Source: an uncultured Mycoplasmataceae bacterium
GTDB taxonomy: Bacteria > Bacillota_I > Bacilli_A > Mycoplasmatales > Mycoplasmoidaceae
Assembly (NCBI GenBank): GCA_949289925.1
Contig: CASEPW010000107.1
Span: forward strand, 1-10,887
Length of the DNA stretch: 10,887 bases
Reading direction: 5' to 3'
Below are positions 1 to 7,244 of this stretch, one piece after another. The position numbers and the translations under genes are program-made. Position 1 is the first letter of the stretch. Every line of letters starts with the position of its first letter. The notes under the pieces are model-generated. The model did not search any database. It was not told where the DNA came from and worked only from the letters and a program-made list of their open reading frames with translations.

Positions 1-1272
1 ATCAACTTTTAGTTCATAAAAAGCATTTAAATCTAGTTTTTTATCACTTTTATACATTACTTCAAAATATTGTGATGATTTGCCAATATAAATATTGTTT
101 TGTTCTTTTTCAAATAAAACAATAACTTTTTCACCAATAAATTTTTTTAAATATTGTTCATTCATTTTTCTTGATAAATCAATAGCTTCATTTGTTCTTT
201 GATTTTTTATTTTTCCATTAATATCTTCTAACAATGAAGCTTGCGTATTTTTTCTTTTAGAATATGTGAAAACATGCATAAATGAGAAATTTATTTTTTT
301 TATATTATTTAATGATTCAATATGATCATCATTAGTTTCAGTTGGAAAACCCGCAATATAATCTGTACTAATACTTACTAACGGATCTTTTTCTCTAATT
401 TTATTTGTCAATTCAATAAATTCCTTTATTGAATATTTACGATTCATTGCTTTCAATATTTTATCACTACCTGATTGAATACATATATGTCAATGAGAAC
501 AAAATCTATTTTTGTTATTTGTGATTAAATCAATGATCTCATCTGTAATTTGAAATGGTTCAAGTGATGAAATTCTAATTCTAAAATCTCCACTTAAATC
601 ATTAATAGCTTTTAAAAGTGAATAAAAATTATTACCTTTTTCATCAATATAACCTGCAGTATTTACTCCTGATAAGACTATTTCTTTAAAACCTTTTTTA
701 ACAAATTCTTTAATTTCATTAATAACCGATTCTAGAGATTTTGATCTTTGTTTACCACGAGAAAATGGAATAATACAATATGAACACATAAAATTACAAC
801 CATCTTGAATTTTTAAAAAAGCTCTAGTTCTATCACTAAATGATGATTCAACTAATGATTCGTATTGTTTTTCTAACATTAAATTATCAACTTTAATAAG
901 TTTTTTTTGTTCCATTAAGTATTGATTTATAAGCAAAACAATATTATTTTTATATTTATTACCTATAATGATATCAACATTTATTTTTTTAGCTATGTCA
1001 TCATATGCTACTTGTGAATAACAACCCATAACAATAATTAATGCATGAGGAGCTTTTTTCCTAGCTCTTGCTATTATATTTCTCGATTTAGAATCAGCTG
1101 TATTTGTAACTGAACAAGTATTAATTATATAAATATCTGCTAAAGAATCAAAATCAACTTGTATTAATCCATGTGATGAAAGTTGGTTAATTACAGATTG
1201 AGATTCATAAGTATTTACTTTACAACCTAATGTATGAATTGCGAATGTGTGATATTTACTAATATTATTCAT
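1..1272 (-). CDS. mtaB: tRNA t6A37 methylthiotransferase MtaB (3' end cut by window edge)
   Basis: Radical-SAM methylthiotransferase that converts t6A37 to ms2t6A37 in tRNAs reading ANN codons. Visible: the N-terminal domain opens with [12 protein letters not shown], the MtaB-type signature (MiaB has a different GCQMN-type motif). C17, C53 and C84 should hold the auxiliary 4Fe-4S cluster, and C159xxxC163xxC166 (CNFMCSYC) the SAM cluster. Residue 261 is UGA, directly before [17 protein letters not shown], the conserved 'QSGS..vLk.M' segment, so UGA is Trp and the frame stays open to base 1 (424 codons). The end of the visible part looks like the start of a TRAM domain. Family members are about 420-450 residues, so only a few codons are missing. 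I chose ATG 1272, preceded by AGGAA; a TTG two codons upstream is possible. The start overlaps the stop of the upstream gene by 8 nt. Confidence 0.93.
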
Positions 1273-1882
1273 TTCCAAATGTTCCTGATGTAGCTAATTT
1301 ATCCTTATCTTGATCATTAGTTTTTTCATATTTTTGTTTTGTGTTATCATCTTTATATTTTGTATCATCCTTATACATTTTTAATTCAGGTTCCATATTA
1401 TTTAATAATGTCTTTCTCTTCTCTTCACTATAAGAAATTCTTAAATTGATATAACTTGTATAACCAGAAATAAATAATCCTATAAGAATTGATATTGATA
1501 AAGCAACACAAATTAAAATTAAAATAGTTAATTTATCTAAGTAATTAATTGATAATGCAGTTATAACTAAAATAAATGGAATAAGTAAATTAAATAAAGC
1601 AATTAAAGATGATGTTTTAATTAATGAAAATAATTTCGGATTTAATTTATTGTCTTTTTTTAAGAATTTATTCAATAAATAAGCATATAAACCTAACAAT
1701 AATGATGAAACAACTTCTGCTACTACAGGAGAAATAATTGCCAAATTCATTGAGTGATAAAATGTGTTTAAATTGTTTTGATCTTTATTAAATAAATATA
1801 TTCCTAAAACAACTACAATACCAATTGCAATAACTCAATTAGATAATAATAATAAATAGTTAATCCCTCTTCTAATATTCAC
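1265..1882 (-). CDS. Unrecognised four-helix membrane protein with charged C-terminal tail
   Basis: I do not recognise this 205-residue protein. The start is GTG at 1882, 7 nt after a strong GGAGGGG Shine-Dalgarno, overlapping the last 11 nt of rsmE. Residue 16 is UGA (Trp), so reading with the standard code would wrongly start the gene at Met45. Four hydrophobic segments are seen at about 9-30, 46-71, 90-112 and 117-140. The loops are short, except a lysine-rich one (about 72-88) between helices 2 and 3, which suggests a cytoplasmic loop there. Residues 141-205 are hydrophilic, rich in Lys, Asp and Glu, with a short internal repeat (YKDD twice, residues 170-179), ending [10 protein letters not shown]. 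It lies between rsmE and mtaB and overlaps both, so it should be co-transcribed with these RNA-modification genes. Nothing in the sequence ties it to RNA, and I infer no function. Confidence 0.85.
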
Positions 1883-2585
1883 ATTCCCCTCCGAGTTTAG
1901 TTTCATTAATAACTGACAACGCATATATCAATGCAGTTTCACTTCTAAGTATTGTTTTTGTTAAACTAATTATACAATTATTTTTATTATTTAATAAAGT
2001 TAAGTCTTTTTGGCTAAACCCACCTTCTGGGCCTATAACAATTCCAATTTTATTATGATTTGAATTAAGTGTTGAGCTAATTGTTTTTGCATTTTTATCA
2101 AAATGAGCAACAAGGTTTATATCATTGTTATTTAAAATATTAATTAATTCATTATCATAGATAATTTTAATATTCATTAAATTATCTCTATTTGATTGCT
2201 CACTTGCTGATAAAATTATTTGTTGCAATCTTGACATATTATATTTTTCATTATTTTGAGAATAATCAAAGTAATATATATAAAAATTATTTGCATTTAA
2301 TTCAACTGCTTTTTTAATGGCAAGTTCTAAGTTTTTACTTTTGATTGCTCCAAAAATTATATTTATTTCAAAATTATTATTAGTTTTATTATCTATTTTT
2401 TGATTGATTTTAAAAGTACAAGGAGTTGTATTAATTAATGTTGCTAAATATTTTTCATTATTAGAAACAACAATTATTTGATCATTTTTTTTCATTCTTA
2501 ACACTTTCAAAAAATGTTTTGTTTTTTGGCTATCCAAAATAATTCTTTGATCTTTAGGAATTTCATTAATAAAAATTTTTTGCAT
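1872..2585 (-). CDS. rsmE: 16S rRNA m3U1498 methyltransferase RsmE
   Basis: SAM-dependent SPOUT-class enzyme that methylates N3 of U1498 (E. coli numbering) in 16S rRNA within the 30S subunit. At 237 residues it is close to the usual family length of about 240-250. The N-terminal PUA-like part carries HFLKVLRM (24-31). The SPOUT domain shows KKAVELNAN (91-99), SEQSNR (128-133), the cofactor-loop motif GPEGGF (185-190) and ILRSETALIYAL (212-223) near the knot. The gene contains no Trp codon of either kind. The start is ATG 2585. Only a weak purine stretch precedes it, but its A is also the last base of the nusB stop (TAATG), so translational coupling probably drives initiation. The 3' end carries the Shine-Dalgarno and GTG start of the next membrane protein. 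Confidence 0.95.
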   Translation of the reverse strand: MQKIFINEIPKDQRIILDSQKTKHFLKVLRMKKNDQIIVVSNNEKYLATLINTTPCTFKINQKIDNKTNNNFEINIIFGAIKSKNLELAIKKAVELNANNFYIYYFDYSQNNEKYNMSRLQQIILSASEQSNRDNLMNIKIIYDNELINILNNNDINLVAHFDKNAKTISSTLNSNHNKIGIVIGPEGGFSQKDLTLLNNKNNCIISLTKTILRSETALIYALSVINETKLGGECEY

Positions 2586-2965
2586 TAAAGTATCTTTTCA
2601 AGTATAGCATTTATATATTTATAAGAATCGTCAATATGATGATTTTTTGCAGTTATTAATGATTGATCAATAATAATAGCCTTATCTATATTGTGAGTTT
2701 TATATTCACCTACAGCACAAAACATAACTGCTTTATCTGTATAAGATAATCTATCATATGTTCATGTATTTGAAATATTAGAAGAAATTAAATTAACTAT
2801 TTCATCATAATGCGAAGCAATATATTCGATTATTTTTAATCAATAGATATCAAATTCATATTCTTCATCTATATGCTTATTTAAAATTTCATCCTTACTT
2901 GCATCAGTAATTAAGCAAGAGTAAATATATTGAAATAGTTTAACTCTTTTTTCTCATTGTGTCAT
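2585..2965 (-). CDS. nusB: Transcription antitermination factor NusB
   Basis: A 126-residue all-helical RNA-binding protein, which in other bacteria binds boxA with NusE (S10) in rRNA antitermination and rRNA folding. Three in-frame UGA codons (Trp 4, 42 and 68) hide it from standard-code gene finders. Evidence is the C-terminal half: LSYTDKAVMFCAVGEYKT (73-90) matches the NusB pattern L...eraiLrla.yEl. It is followed by IDKAIIIDQSLITAKNH (the family's 'vaInEaVeLAK') and DDSYKYINAILEKI (the family's 's.kFvNgvLd'). The N-terminal half is diverged and somewhat shorter than in larger bacteria. The start ATG 2965 shares its A with the efp stop (TAATG), and the stop shares its last A with rsmE, so the gene is coupled on both sides. 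The assignment rests on motif resemblance and length. Confidence 0.85.
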
Positions 2966-3531
2966 TATTTTGCTCTACTTACATATTTACCACTTGTGGT
3001 TTCAATTACAACTTTTTCGCCTGTTTTTATAAATTGTGGAACCTGTATTTCTCATCCAGTATCTAATCAAGCTTTTTTAGTAACATTTGTAACTGTATTT
3101 CCTTGGACAGCTTCTTCTGCTTCCTTTACATTCATTACCACTTGGTCAGGTAATGAAATACCTAATATTTCATCTTCATTTCTTAATATATTTACTTCAC
3201 TACCTTCAACTATGAAATTTTTTTCTCATTCTAATAAATGTGCAGGAATTTCAACTTGTTCTCATGTTTCATTATCAATGAAAATAAAATTTGAACCATC
3301 ATTGTATGAATAATTCATTTTTGTATTTGATAAAATAACTTGTTCTAATTTTTCACCAGTTAGAACTTCAACAGTTATTGCTCCTGTTCTTAAATTTTTA
3401 ACTTTACATTTAACTATTCCTTCTCTCATTGCGGTTTTATTAAATGAGTTTTCAATAACTTGGTAAAGATTACCTTTATAATTAAAAGCATTACCAGCTC
3501 TTAAATCCTTTGCATCAATCATTGTTGCCAT
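2965..3531 (-). CDS. efp: Translation elongation factor P
   Basis: EF-P binds the ribosomal E site and relieves stalling at polyproline stretches. The protein is 188 residues, full length for the family, with the KOW-like domain I first ([11 protein letters not shown]...[10 protein letters not shown]), then KNLRTGAI, and two OB domains with [27 protein letters not shown] and a [15 protein letters not shown]...YVSRAK end. Four Trp are UGA, including LEWE and TGWEIQVP. Unusual point: aligned on NLRTG, the domain I loop reads NKTAMREG where most bacteria have VKPGKG. The lysine that is modified in many species is therefore Met35, followed by Arg36; Lys32 is kept. The start has a clear AAGGAG 8 nt upstream. 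It heads a tightly overlapping unit with nusB, rsmE, a membrane protein and mtaB. Confidence 0.96.
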
Positions 3532-3568
3532 ATTTTTTTCTCCTTATAACTATAACTAATGATAACAT

Positions 3569-3574
3569 ATTATA
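3569..3574 (-). promoter_or_regulatory. Possible -10 element for the efp operon
   Basis: In the 49-nt gap between the DUF3137 gene and efp the minus strand has a perfect TATAAT. No good -35 lies 16-18 nt upstream (best is CAATTA, in the end of the upstream gene). The element sits in the 13-nt loop of a 7-bp inverted repeat (TAATGAT/ATCATTA, 3557-3583) whose outer arm includes the upstream stop codon. TATAAT arises easily by chance in such AT-rich DNA. A separate promoter is reasonable because efp has its own strong ribosome binding site and the spacing breaks here. Confidence 0.35.
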
Positions 3575-3580
3575 AAATCA

Positions 3581-5275
3581 TTATTGATTATTAATTGATT
3601 CTACAATTTTACAAATAGACTCTTGATCAATATCATTTAAGAATAAAAAAGCAATTATTCCATCCTTTAAAACTAATTCTGTATTAGCTGGCAAGTCATT
3701 AATAAGTGACAATAAATTATCATTTGTTATATTTGTTTTTATACCTATTTCTGGAATATTAAAATAATATTTATCACTATTTATATAACCATATGCGACC
3801 TTAGCATTAGCATTCATAGGAATGTAATCATCATATTCAACTGGAACATTTACAGTTTTATTTGCGATTGGTGAATATGTTGGTACATATGTAACTTTTT
3901 TTACAATTTTATATGTCAAACCTTCCATTGTAGAAATATAGATGTCACAATTTCCTATTTTTTGAGTATTTGTTTCAATAAGGTTATTAAAACAATTTGT
4001 ATCTTTGTGTATTATTTCTTTACCTATAAATTCACTTAATATATTGTGAGCAAAAAAATAATTATTTTGATTACTAATCTTCTTTTTTGATTGCTCAACA
4101 GCATTAATAATAGTTAAATGATTTTCTGAAGGCATAATAGTAGTTAAAAATAAATAATTCATATTTTTATATAAACCATAATAATAAGATATTATTGAAT
4201 CATAGATATTTGAAATTAAATCATTTATATTTTTATCTGGATCTAATAAAAAGATTTGAGAAATACTTCCTATATTTTTATATATTATGTAATCTAATTG
4301 TATAGTATCAAAATTATTATGAAAAAAGGATGATGTCTTACCTCATTGTAATTCAGGAGGAACCTCTTTTTTATCTTCCAATTCTAGTAAAAACATCTCC
4401 TGTGTGTAAGGAGTGAAAATCATTCTAAATTGAATGTCATCATTTCTAAATCATTTATATCTTTTTTCAAATTCAGAATTTTCTAGTGGAGAGTATTCAT
4501 TTTTATGTCTAGAAAATAATGATTTTGTACCTTTATATTTAAATTCTAGGTTGCTACAAGATTCCATAAAAGAAAATGTAAATCTCTCACTAAAGATATC
4601 AAATGCAGGATGAGTATATGATGCTGTCACAATAGTTGATCTAGCAACTGATTTTCCTTGAGAATCAACTGTAAAATAAGAAACCGATTGTGAACCTTTA
4701 TATGTTTTATTAAATTTTTGATGTTGTTGTTTTGATGCATGAATAACAATTTTATTATCAATCACTCCTCAAGATGAATTATATGAATTTGAATTACTAT
4801 CATAATTTGATAAATCAAATAATGATAGATATTGCATCTCTTCAACTAATTTAGATGGTATTGGACCTTTATGTTCATATTTAATTATTTCTGAGAATGA
4901 TTTAACTATTTCTAAAAAATTAATGTTTTTCAGAATTTGAGCATGAACATCTAATTTTTTGTTTTTAGTATCATCAATTGCTTTAATCAATCTTTCTTTA
5001 TTAGCTTTTAATTCTTTATATTTCTTAAAAGCTCAATAAGCAGGAATGATGGTAATGAATGATATAGGTAGAACAATAATTAAATAAAAAAAATATAAAA
5101 AAGAATTGTGTTGTTGTTTGTAATTTAATTTTTCTTTTTCATATTTATTTTGATAATCTGTATAAATATTTATATCTTCATGAGAAATTCAACTGTCTTT
5201 TGTGTTATCAAAAATATCTTTATATTGTGGAAGAAATTCTTGTTCTCATAATGTTATATTTTTACTAGAAGACAT
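3581..5275 (-). CDS. DUF3137-family membrane protein with long C-terminal extension
   Basis: A 564-residue protein containing six UGA (Trp) codons, so a standard-code reading yields at least three false short genes. The N-terminus (LWEQEFLPQYKDIFD) resembles the start of DUF3137 proteins. One membrane helix lies at about 59-83 (FLYFFYLIIVLP...PAYWAF), followed by a charged helical segment. The family hallmark is ENSEFEKRYKWFRNDIQF at about 265-282, then RMIFTPYTQEMFLLEL, matching the DUF3137 pattern 'led.eFek.f.vy..D.v.AR.iLtP..me.ll'. Roughly 235 further residues follow, longer than I expect for the family, with no motif I recognise. There is no clear Shine-Dalgarno; ATG 5275 is 2 nt after the lemA stop, suggesting coupling. 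DUF3137 genes are often found beside lemA, which supports both calls. The function is unknown; a role at the membrane with LemA is inference. Confidence 0.8.
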
Positions 5276-5277
5276 AA

Positions 5278-5919
5278 TTAAAATTTAATTTCTACATCCT
5301 TTTTAACTGATTCATCAGTTTTAAATAAGTTTAATCCTTGATATCCTTTTTTTGCGATTACTACATTAGTAGGAAAGTTATAAATTGCAGTGTTAAATTG
5401 AGTAACATCAGCATTATATAATCTTCTTGCAGATGCAATTTCTTTTTCTATCATTGTAGATTCAGTCATTAATCTACGAATTGATTCATCAGCACCTAAT
5501 TGAGGATAGTTTTCGAAAGCCATAGATAAACCTGTTTGTATTTTATCAATTACTTGTTGTTTTTGAGTTAAATCATTTTCTGCTATTCCAGATCTAAATT
5601 TTGCAATGTTTTCATAAACTTCTTTATTAAACTTTGTTTGACCTTCTACAGCAGCAACTAATTTAGTTAAAGTATCAAATCTTTTTTGTAATTGAATATC
5701 AATACCTGATGCAGATTCATTAATTTTATTTTGAATAGAATTAAGTCAGTTAACTTTCTTAATATTGAAATAAAAATATGCAATCCCTAAAGTTATTGCA
5801 CATAAAAAAATAAATAAAACTTTTTGTGATGTTGTAACTTTAACTGGACCTAAATCGTTTACAGCACTTGCTTGAAATTTTGTTTCATTATTTTGTTGTT
5901 GTTCAGAATTAAATAACAT
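5278..5919 (-). CDS. lemA: LemA family protein
   Basis: LemA proteins are anchored by one N-terminal membrane helix and expose a helical-bundle domain outside the membrane; their role is not established. This one has 213 residues. A short hydrophilic leader is followed by a membrane helix at about 33-52 (KVLFIFLCAITLGIAYFYF), then the LemA domain. That domain includes QLQKRFDTLTKLVAAVEG (family pattern 'l.rR.dliPnLv..vkg'), NYPQLGADESIRRL, EKEIASARRLYNADVTQFNTAIYNFPTNVVI and a C-terminal GYQGLNLF. These are the strongest family signatures. One UGA encodes Trp58, just after the helix, so the gene would be truncated under the standard code. ATG 5919 is preceded by AAAGGA 6 nt upstream and lies 15 nt after rpsR. 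The DUF3137 membrane gene follows after 2 nt. Confidence 0.93.
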
Positions 5920-5934
5920 AGTAAATCCTTTAAA

Positions 5935-6162
5935 TTATTCAATAACAAATGGTAATAATGCAACTATTCTAGCTCTTTTAATTGCATTTTCAACTCTTCT
6001 TTGGTGTGATGTACAACATCCTGAAGATCTTTTAGGTATAATTTTATTTGATTGATTTAAGTATTTTTTTAATAAATCAACATCTTTGTAATCAACACTA
6101 ATTATTCCTTTTGCACATAAACTACAATATTTTTTTCTTGGTTTTTTATTCATGTATGCCAT
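5935..6162 (-). CDS. rpsR: 30S ribosomal protein S18
   Basis: A 75-residue S18 of typical length, which pairs with S6 on the 30S platform. Visible: CSLCAKG (C13, C16), [30 protein letters not shown] and the invariant-type end [17 protein letters not shown]13xxC16 and C50xxH53 form the zinc-ribbon ligand set of the zinc-binding (C+) form of S18; Cys49 is an extra neighbouring cysteine. ATG 6160-6162 has AAGGAG 7 nt upstream, and that Shine-Dalgarno starts inside the ssb stop codon (TAAGGAG). An internal ATG at codon 4 is less likely. It is third in the rpsF-ssb-rpsR block. Confidence 0.98.
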   Translation of the reverse strand: MAYMNKKPRKKYCSLCAKGIISVDYKDVDLLKKYLNQSNKIIPKRSSGCCTSHQRRVENAIKRARIVALLPFVIE

Positions 6163-6172
6163 AATTTTCTCC

Positions 6173-6610
6173 TTACATTAAATCATTTTCTCAATCGTTT
6201 GAATCATTTTCATTATTATCAATAGTTACATATTCTTCTTCATTATTAACTATTTCACTTTCATCTTGCTGTTCAATTTCAGAATTTGCTTTTTTTGAAC
6301 CATAATTTCTAATTGAATCAATAACAACTTCAGTAATATAAACTTTTTTTCCTTCGTTGTTAACATAGTTTCTATTTGTTAATCTACCATCAATTGCAAC
6401 AAAATCACCTTTATGTAATTTTTCTGCAATATATTGTGCAGTTTGATTTCAAGCTACACAATTAATGAAATATGATACATTTCTACTTCTAAGATCATTA
6501 ACAGCAATATTTATTTTAGTTAACATAGTTTCTTCACTATTGTTTTTAGATTCAAAAACTCTTGTTTCAGGTTCGTTTGATAAATAACCTAATAATAAAA
6601 CTTTATTCAT
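6173..6610 (-). CDS. ssb: Single-stranded DNA-binding protein
   Basis: A 145-residue SSB that coats single-stranded DNA in replication and repair. The OB-fold is clear: [17 protein letters not shown] at the start, then [38 protein letters not shown] (49-77) and [14 protein letters not shown]. The Trp in CVAW and the one in the tail (NDWENDLM) are both UGA. Residues 106-145 form an acidic Asn/Glu-rich tail. The C-terminal tip reads NDWENDLM instead of the DDDLPF-type tip that recruits partner proteins in most bacteria, so the final Pro-Phe is missing. The start is 2 nt after the rpsF stop with no strong Shine-Dalgarno, implying coupling to rpsF. The position between rpsF and rpsR is the widely conserved arrangement. 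Confidence 0.96.
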
Positions 6611-6612
6611 AA

Positions 6613-7137
6613 TTATTCTTTTTTAGTTGTTTTCTTTGTCTTACTTGTTGTTGATTTTTTTGTTGTTTCTTTTTTTTCAGCAACTGCTTCTTCTTCAACA
6701 TTTTTACTTGTTGTAGATGCTGCTGTAGATGCATTCATTTCAGCCATTCTAGCTTCTTTTGCTTTTTCATATTGAGCTTTTCTTTCAGCTGTAATTTCTG
6801 CTCTTTTTTGTGCTGCTGCAACTTTTTTAGGGTTATTAGATTCTCTATAACCATAATCTTTTTCAAGATTAATTATTAAGTGTCTTAAAACATTTTTATT
6901 AATTAAACATAATCTTCTGAATTCATTAATTAAAGGAACTTCATCTGTTTCAAAATTATATTGGTAATAGTAACCATGATCATTTTTATTAATAATGTAA
7001 GCTAACTTTCTACTACCATATTTTTTTGTTTCAACTTTTGTTTTTTTAAGTGAAGTTAAAATTTCATCTGCAACTTTATCTGCTGCAGTTTCTTCTAATG
7101 AACCAGATACGATTAACATTATTTCGTATTTTGCCAT
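6613..7137 (-). CDS. rpsF: 30S ribosomal protein S6 with low-complexity C-terminal extension
   Basis: A 174-residue S6. Residues 1-97 are the ferredoxin-like S6 fold: KYEIMLIVSGSLEE, KYGSRKLAYIINKNDHGYYYQYNFE (about 40-64), INEFRRLCLINKNVLRHLIINLE. S6 binds S18 and the 16S rRNA platform. Residues about 98-174 are an extension lacking in most S6 proteins. It starts with an Ala/Lys/Glu helical stretch (KKVAAAQKRAEITAERKAQ...) and ends in a Ser/Thr/Lys tail (KKSTTSKTKKTTKKE). Such tails occur in other mycoplasma ribosomal proteins. ATG 7137 has a strong AGAGGAG 7 nt upstream; that site overlaps a predicted leader helix (see 7144-7182). This is the first gene of a probable rpsF-ssb-rpsR-lemA-DUF3137 transcript. 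Confidence 0.97.
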   Translation of the reverse strand: MAKYEIMLIVSGSLEETAADKVADEILTSLKKTKVETKKYGSRKLAYIINKNDHGYYYQYNFETDEVPLINEFRRLCLINKNVLRHLIINLEKDYGYRESNNPKKVAAAQKRAEITAERKAQYEKAKEARMAEMNASTAASTTSKNVEEEAVAEKKETTKKSTTSKTKKTTKKE

Positions 7138-7143
7138 TTTATT

Positions 7144-7182
7144 TCTCCTCTTATGGTTAAAGTCCTATTACTCGGACAAGAG
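7144..7182 (-). promoter_or_regulatory. Candidate S6:S18 autoregulatory leader (rpsF leader motif)
   Basis: In the transcript, CUCUUGU (7182-7176) can pair with AUAAGAG (7154-7148) over 7 bp. Between the arms lies an unpaired CCG (7175-7173), then a possible small inner helix AGU/ACU (7172-7170 with 7163-7161). An alternative pairing is GUCC/GGAC (7177-7174 with 7165-7162). The right arm overlaps the rpsF Shine-Dalgarno AGAGGAG (7151-7145), so stabilising the helix would hide it. A known leader class upstream of rpsF binds the S6:S18 complex through a bulged CCG. This segment has the right place, the CCG and the occlusion logic, but I could not run the covariance model. Confidence 0.55.
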
Positions 7183-7187
7183 TTGTA

Positions 7188-7220
7188 ATAATATACAAGT
7201 ATTATTAACTTGTATATTAT
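7188..7220. repeat. Perfect 13-bp inverted repeat in the rpsF promoter region
   Basis: The arms ATAATATACAAGT (7188-7200) and ACTTGTATATTAT (7208-7220) are exact reverse complements separated by 7 nt (ATTATTA). On the minus strand the first arm overlaps the rpsF -10 (TATAAT, 7216-7221) and the repeat spans the expected transcription start. It begins about 21 nt after the stop of the surface-protein gene. It could be an operator-like palindrome, or a 3' hairpin for the upstream transcript. No U-tract follows it, so a standard intrinsic terminator is not supported. Confidence 0.75.
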
Positions 7221-7244
7221 ATATTAAAATTAATTTTTTGACTA
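7216..7244 (-). promoter_or_regulatory. Probable promoter for the rpsF operon
   Basis: On the minus strand TAGTCA (7244-7239, four of six matches to TTGACA) is followed after 17 nt by a perfect TATAAT (7221-7216). The -35 overlaps the stop codon of the upstream surface-protein gene (TAG|TCA). Transcription would begin near 7209 and give a leader of about 70 nt that contains the candidate S6:S18 motif. Confidence 0.6.

Noticed and set aside
1276..1278. TTG as the mtaB start.
   Set aside because: The ATG two codons later is a better start, has AGGAA at a suitable distance and gives the usual short lead before HTLGCKVN.
2957..3313. Plus-strand open frame of 118 codons opposite efp.
   Set aside because: It lies antisense to the well-conserved EF-P coding sequence and has no ribosome binding site or family resemblance. 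The other plus-strand frames (7756-7974, 8410-8622, 9685-9912, 10456-10677) are rejected for the same reason.
3581..5275. Three small genes at about 3581-4162, 4451-4765 and 4769-4990.
   Set aside because: They are in one frame, separated only by UGA codons or late start codons. Together they make one DUF3137-family protein.
7188..7220. Intrinsic terminator after the surface-protein gene.
   Set aside because: The stem is nearly all A-T and no run of U follows in the minus-strand transcript, so I record it as an inverted repeat only.
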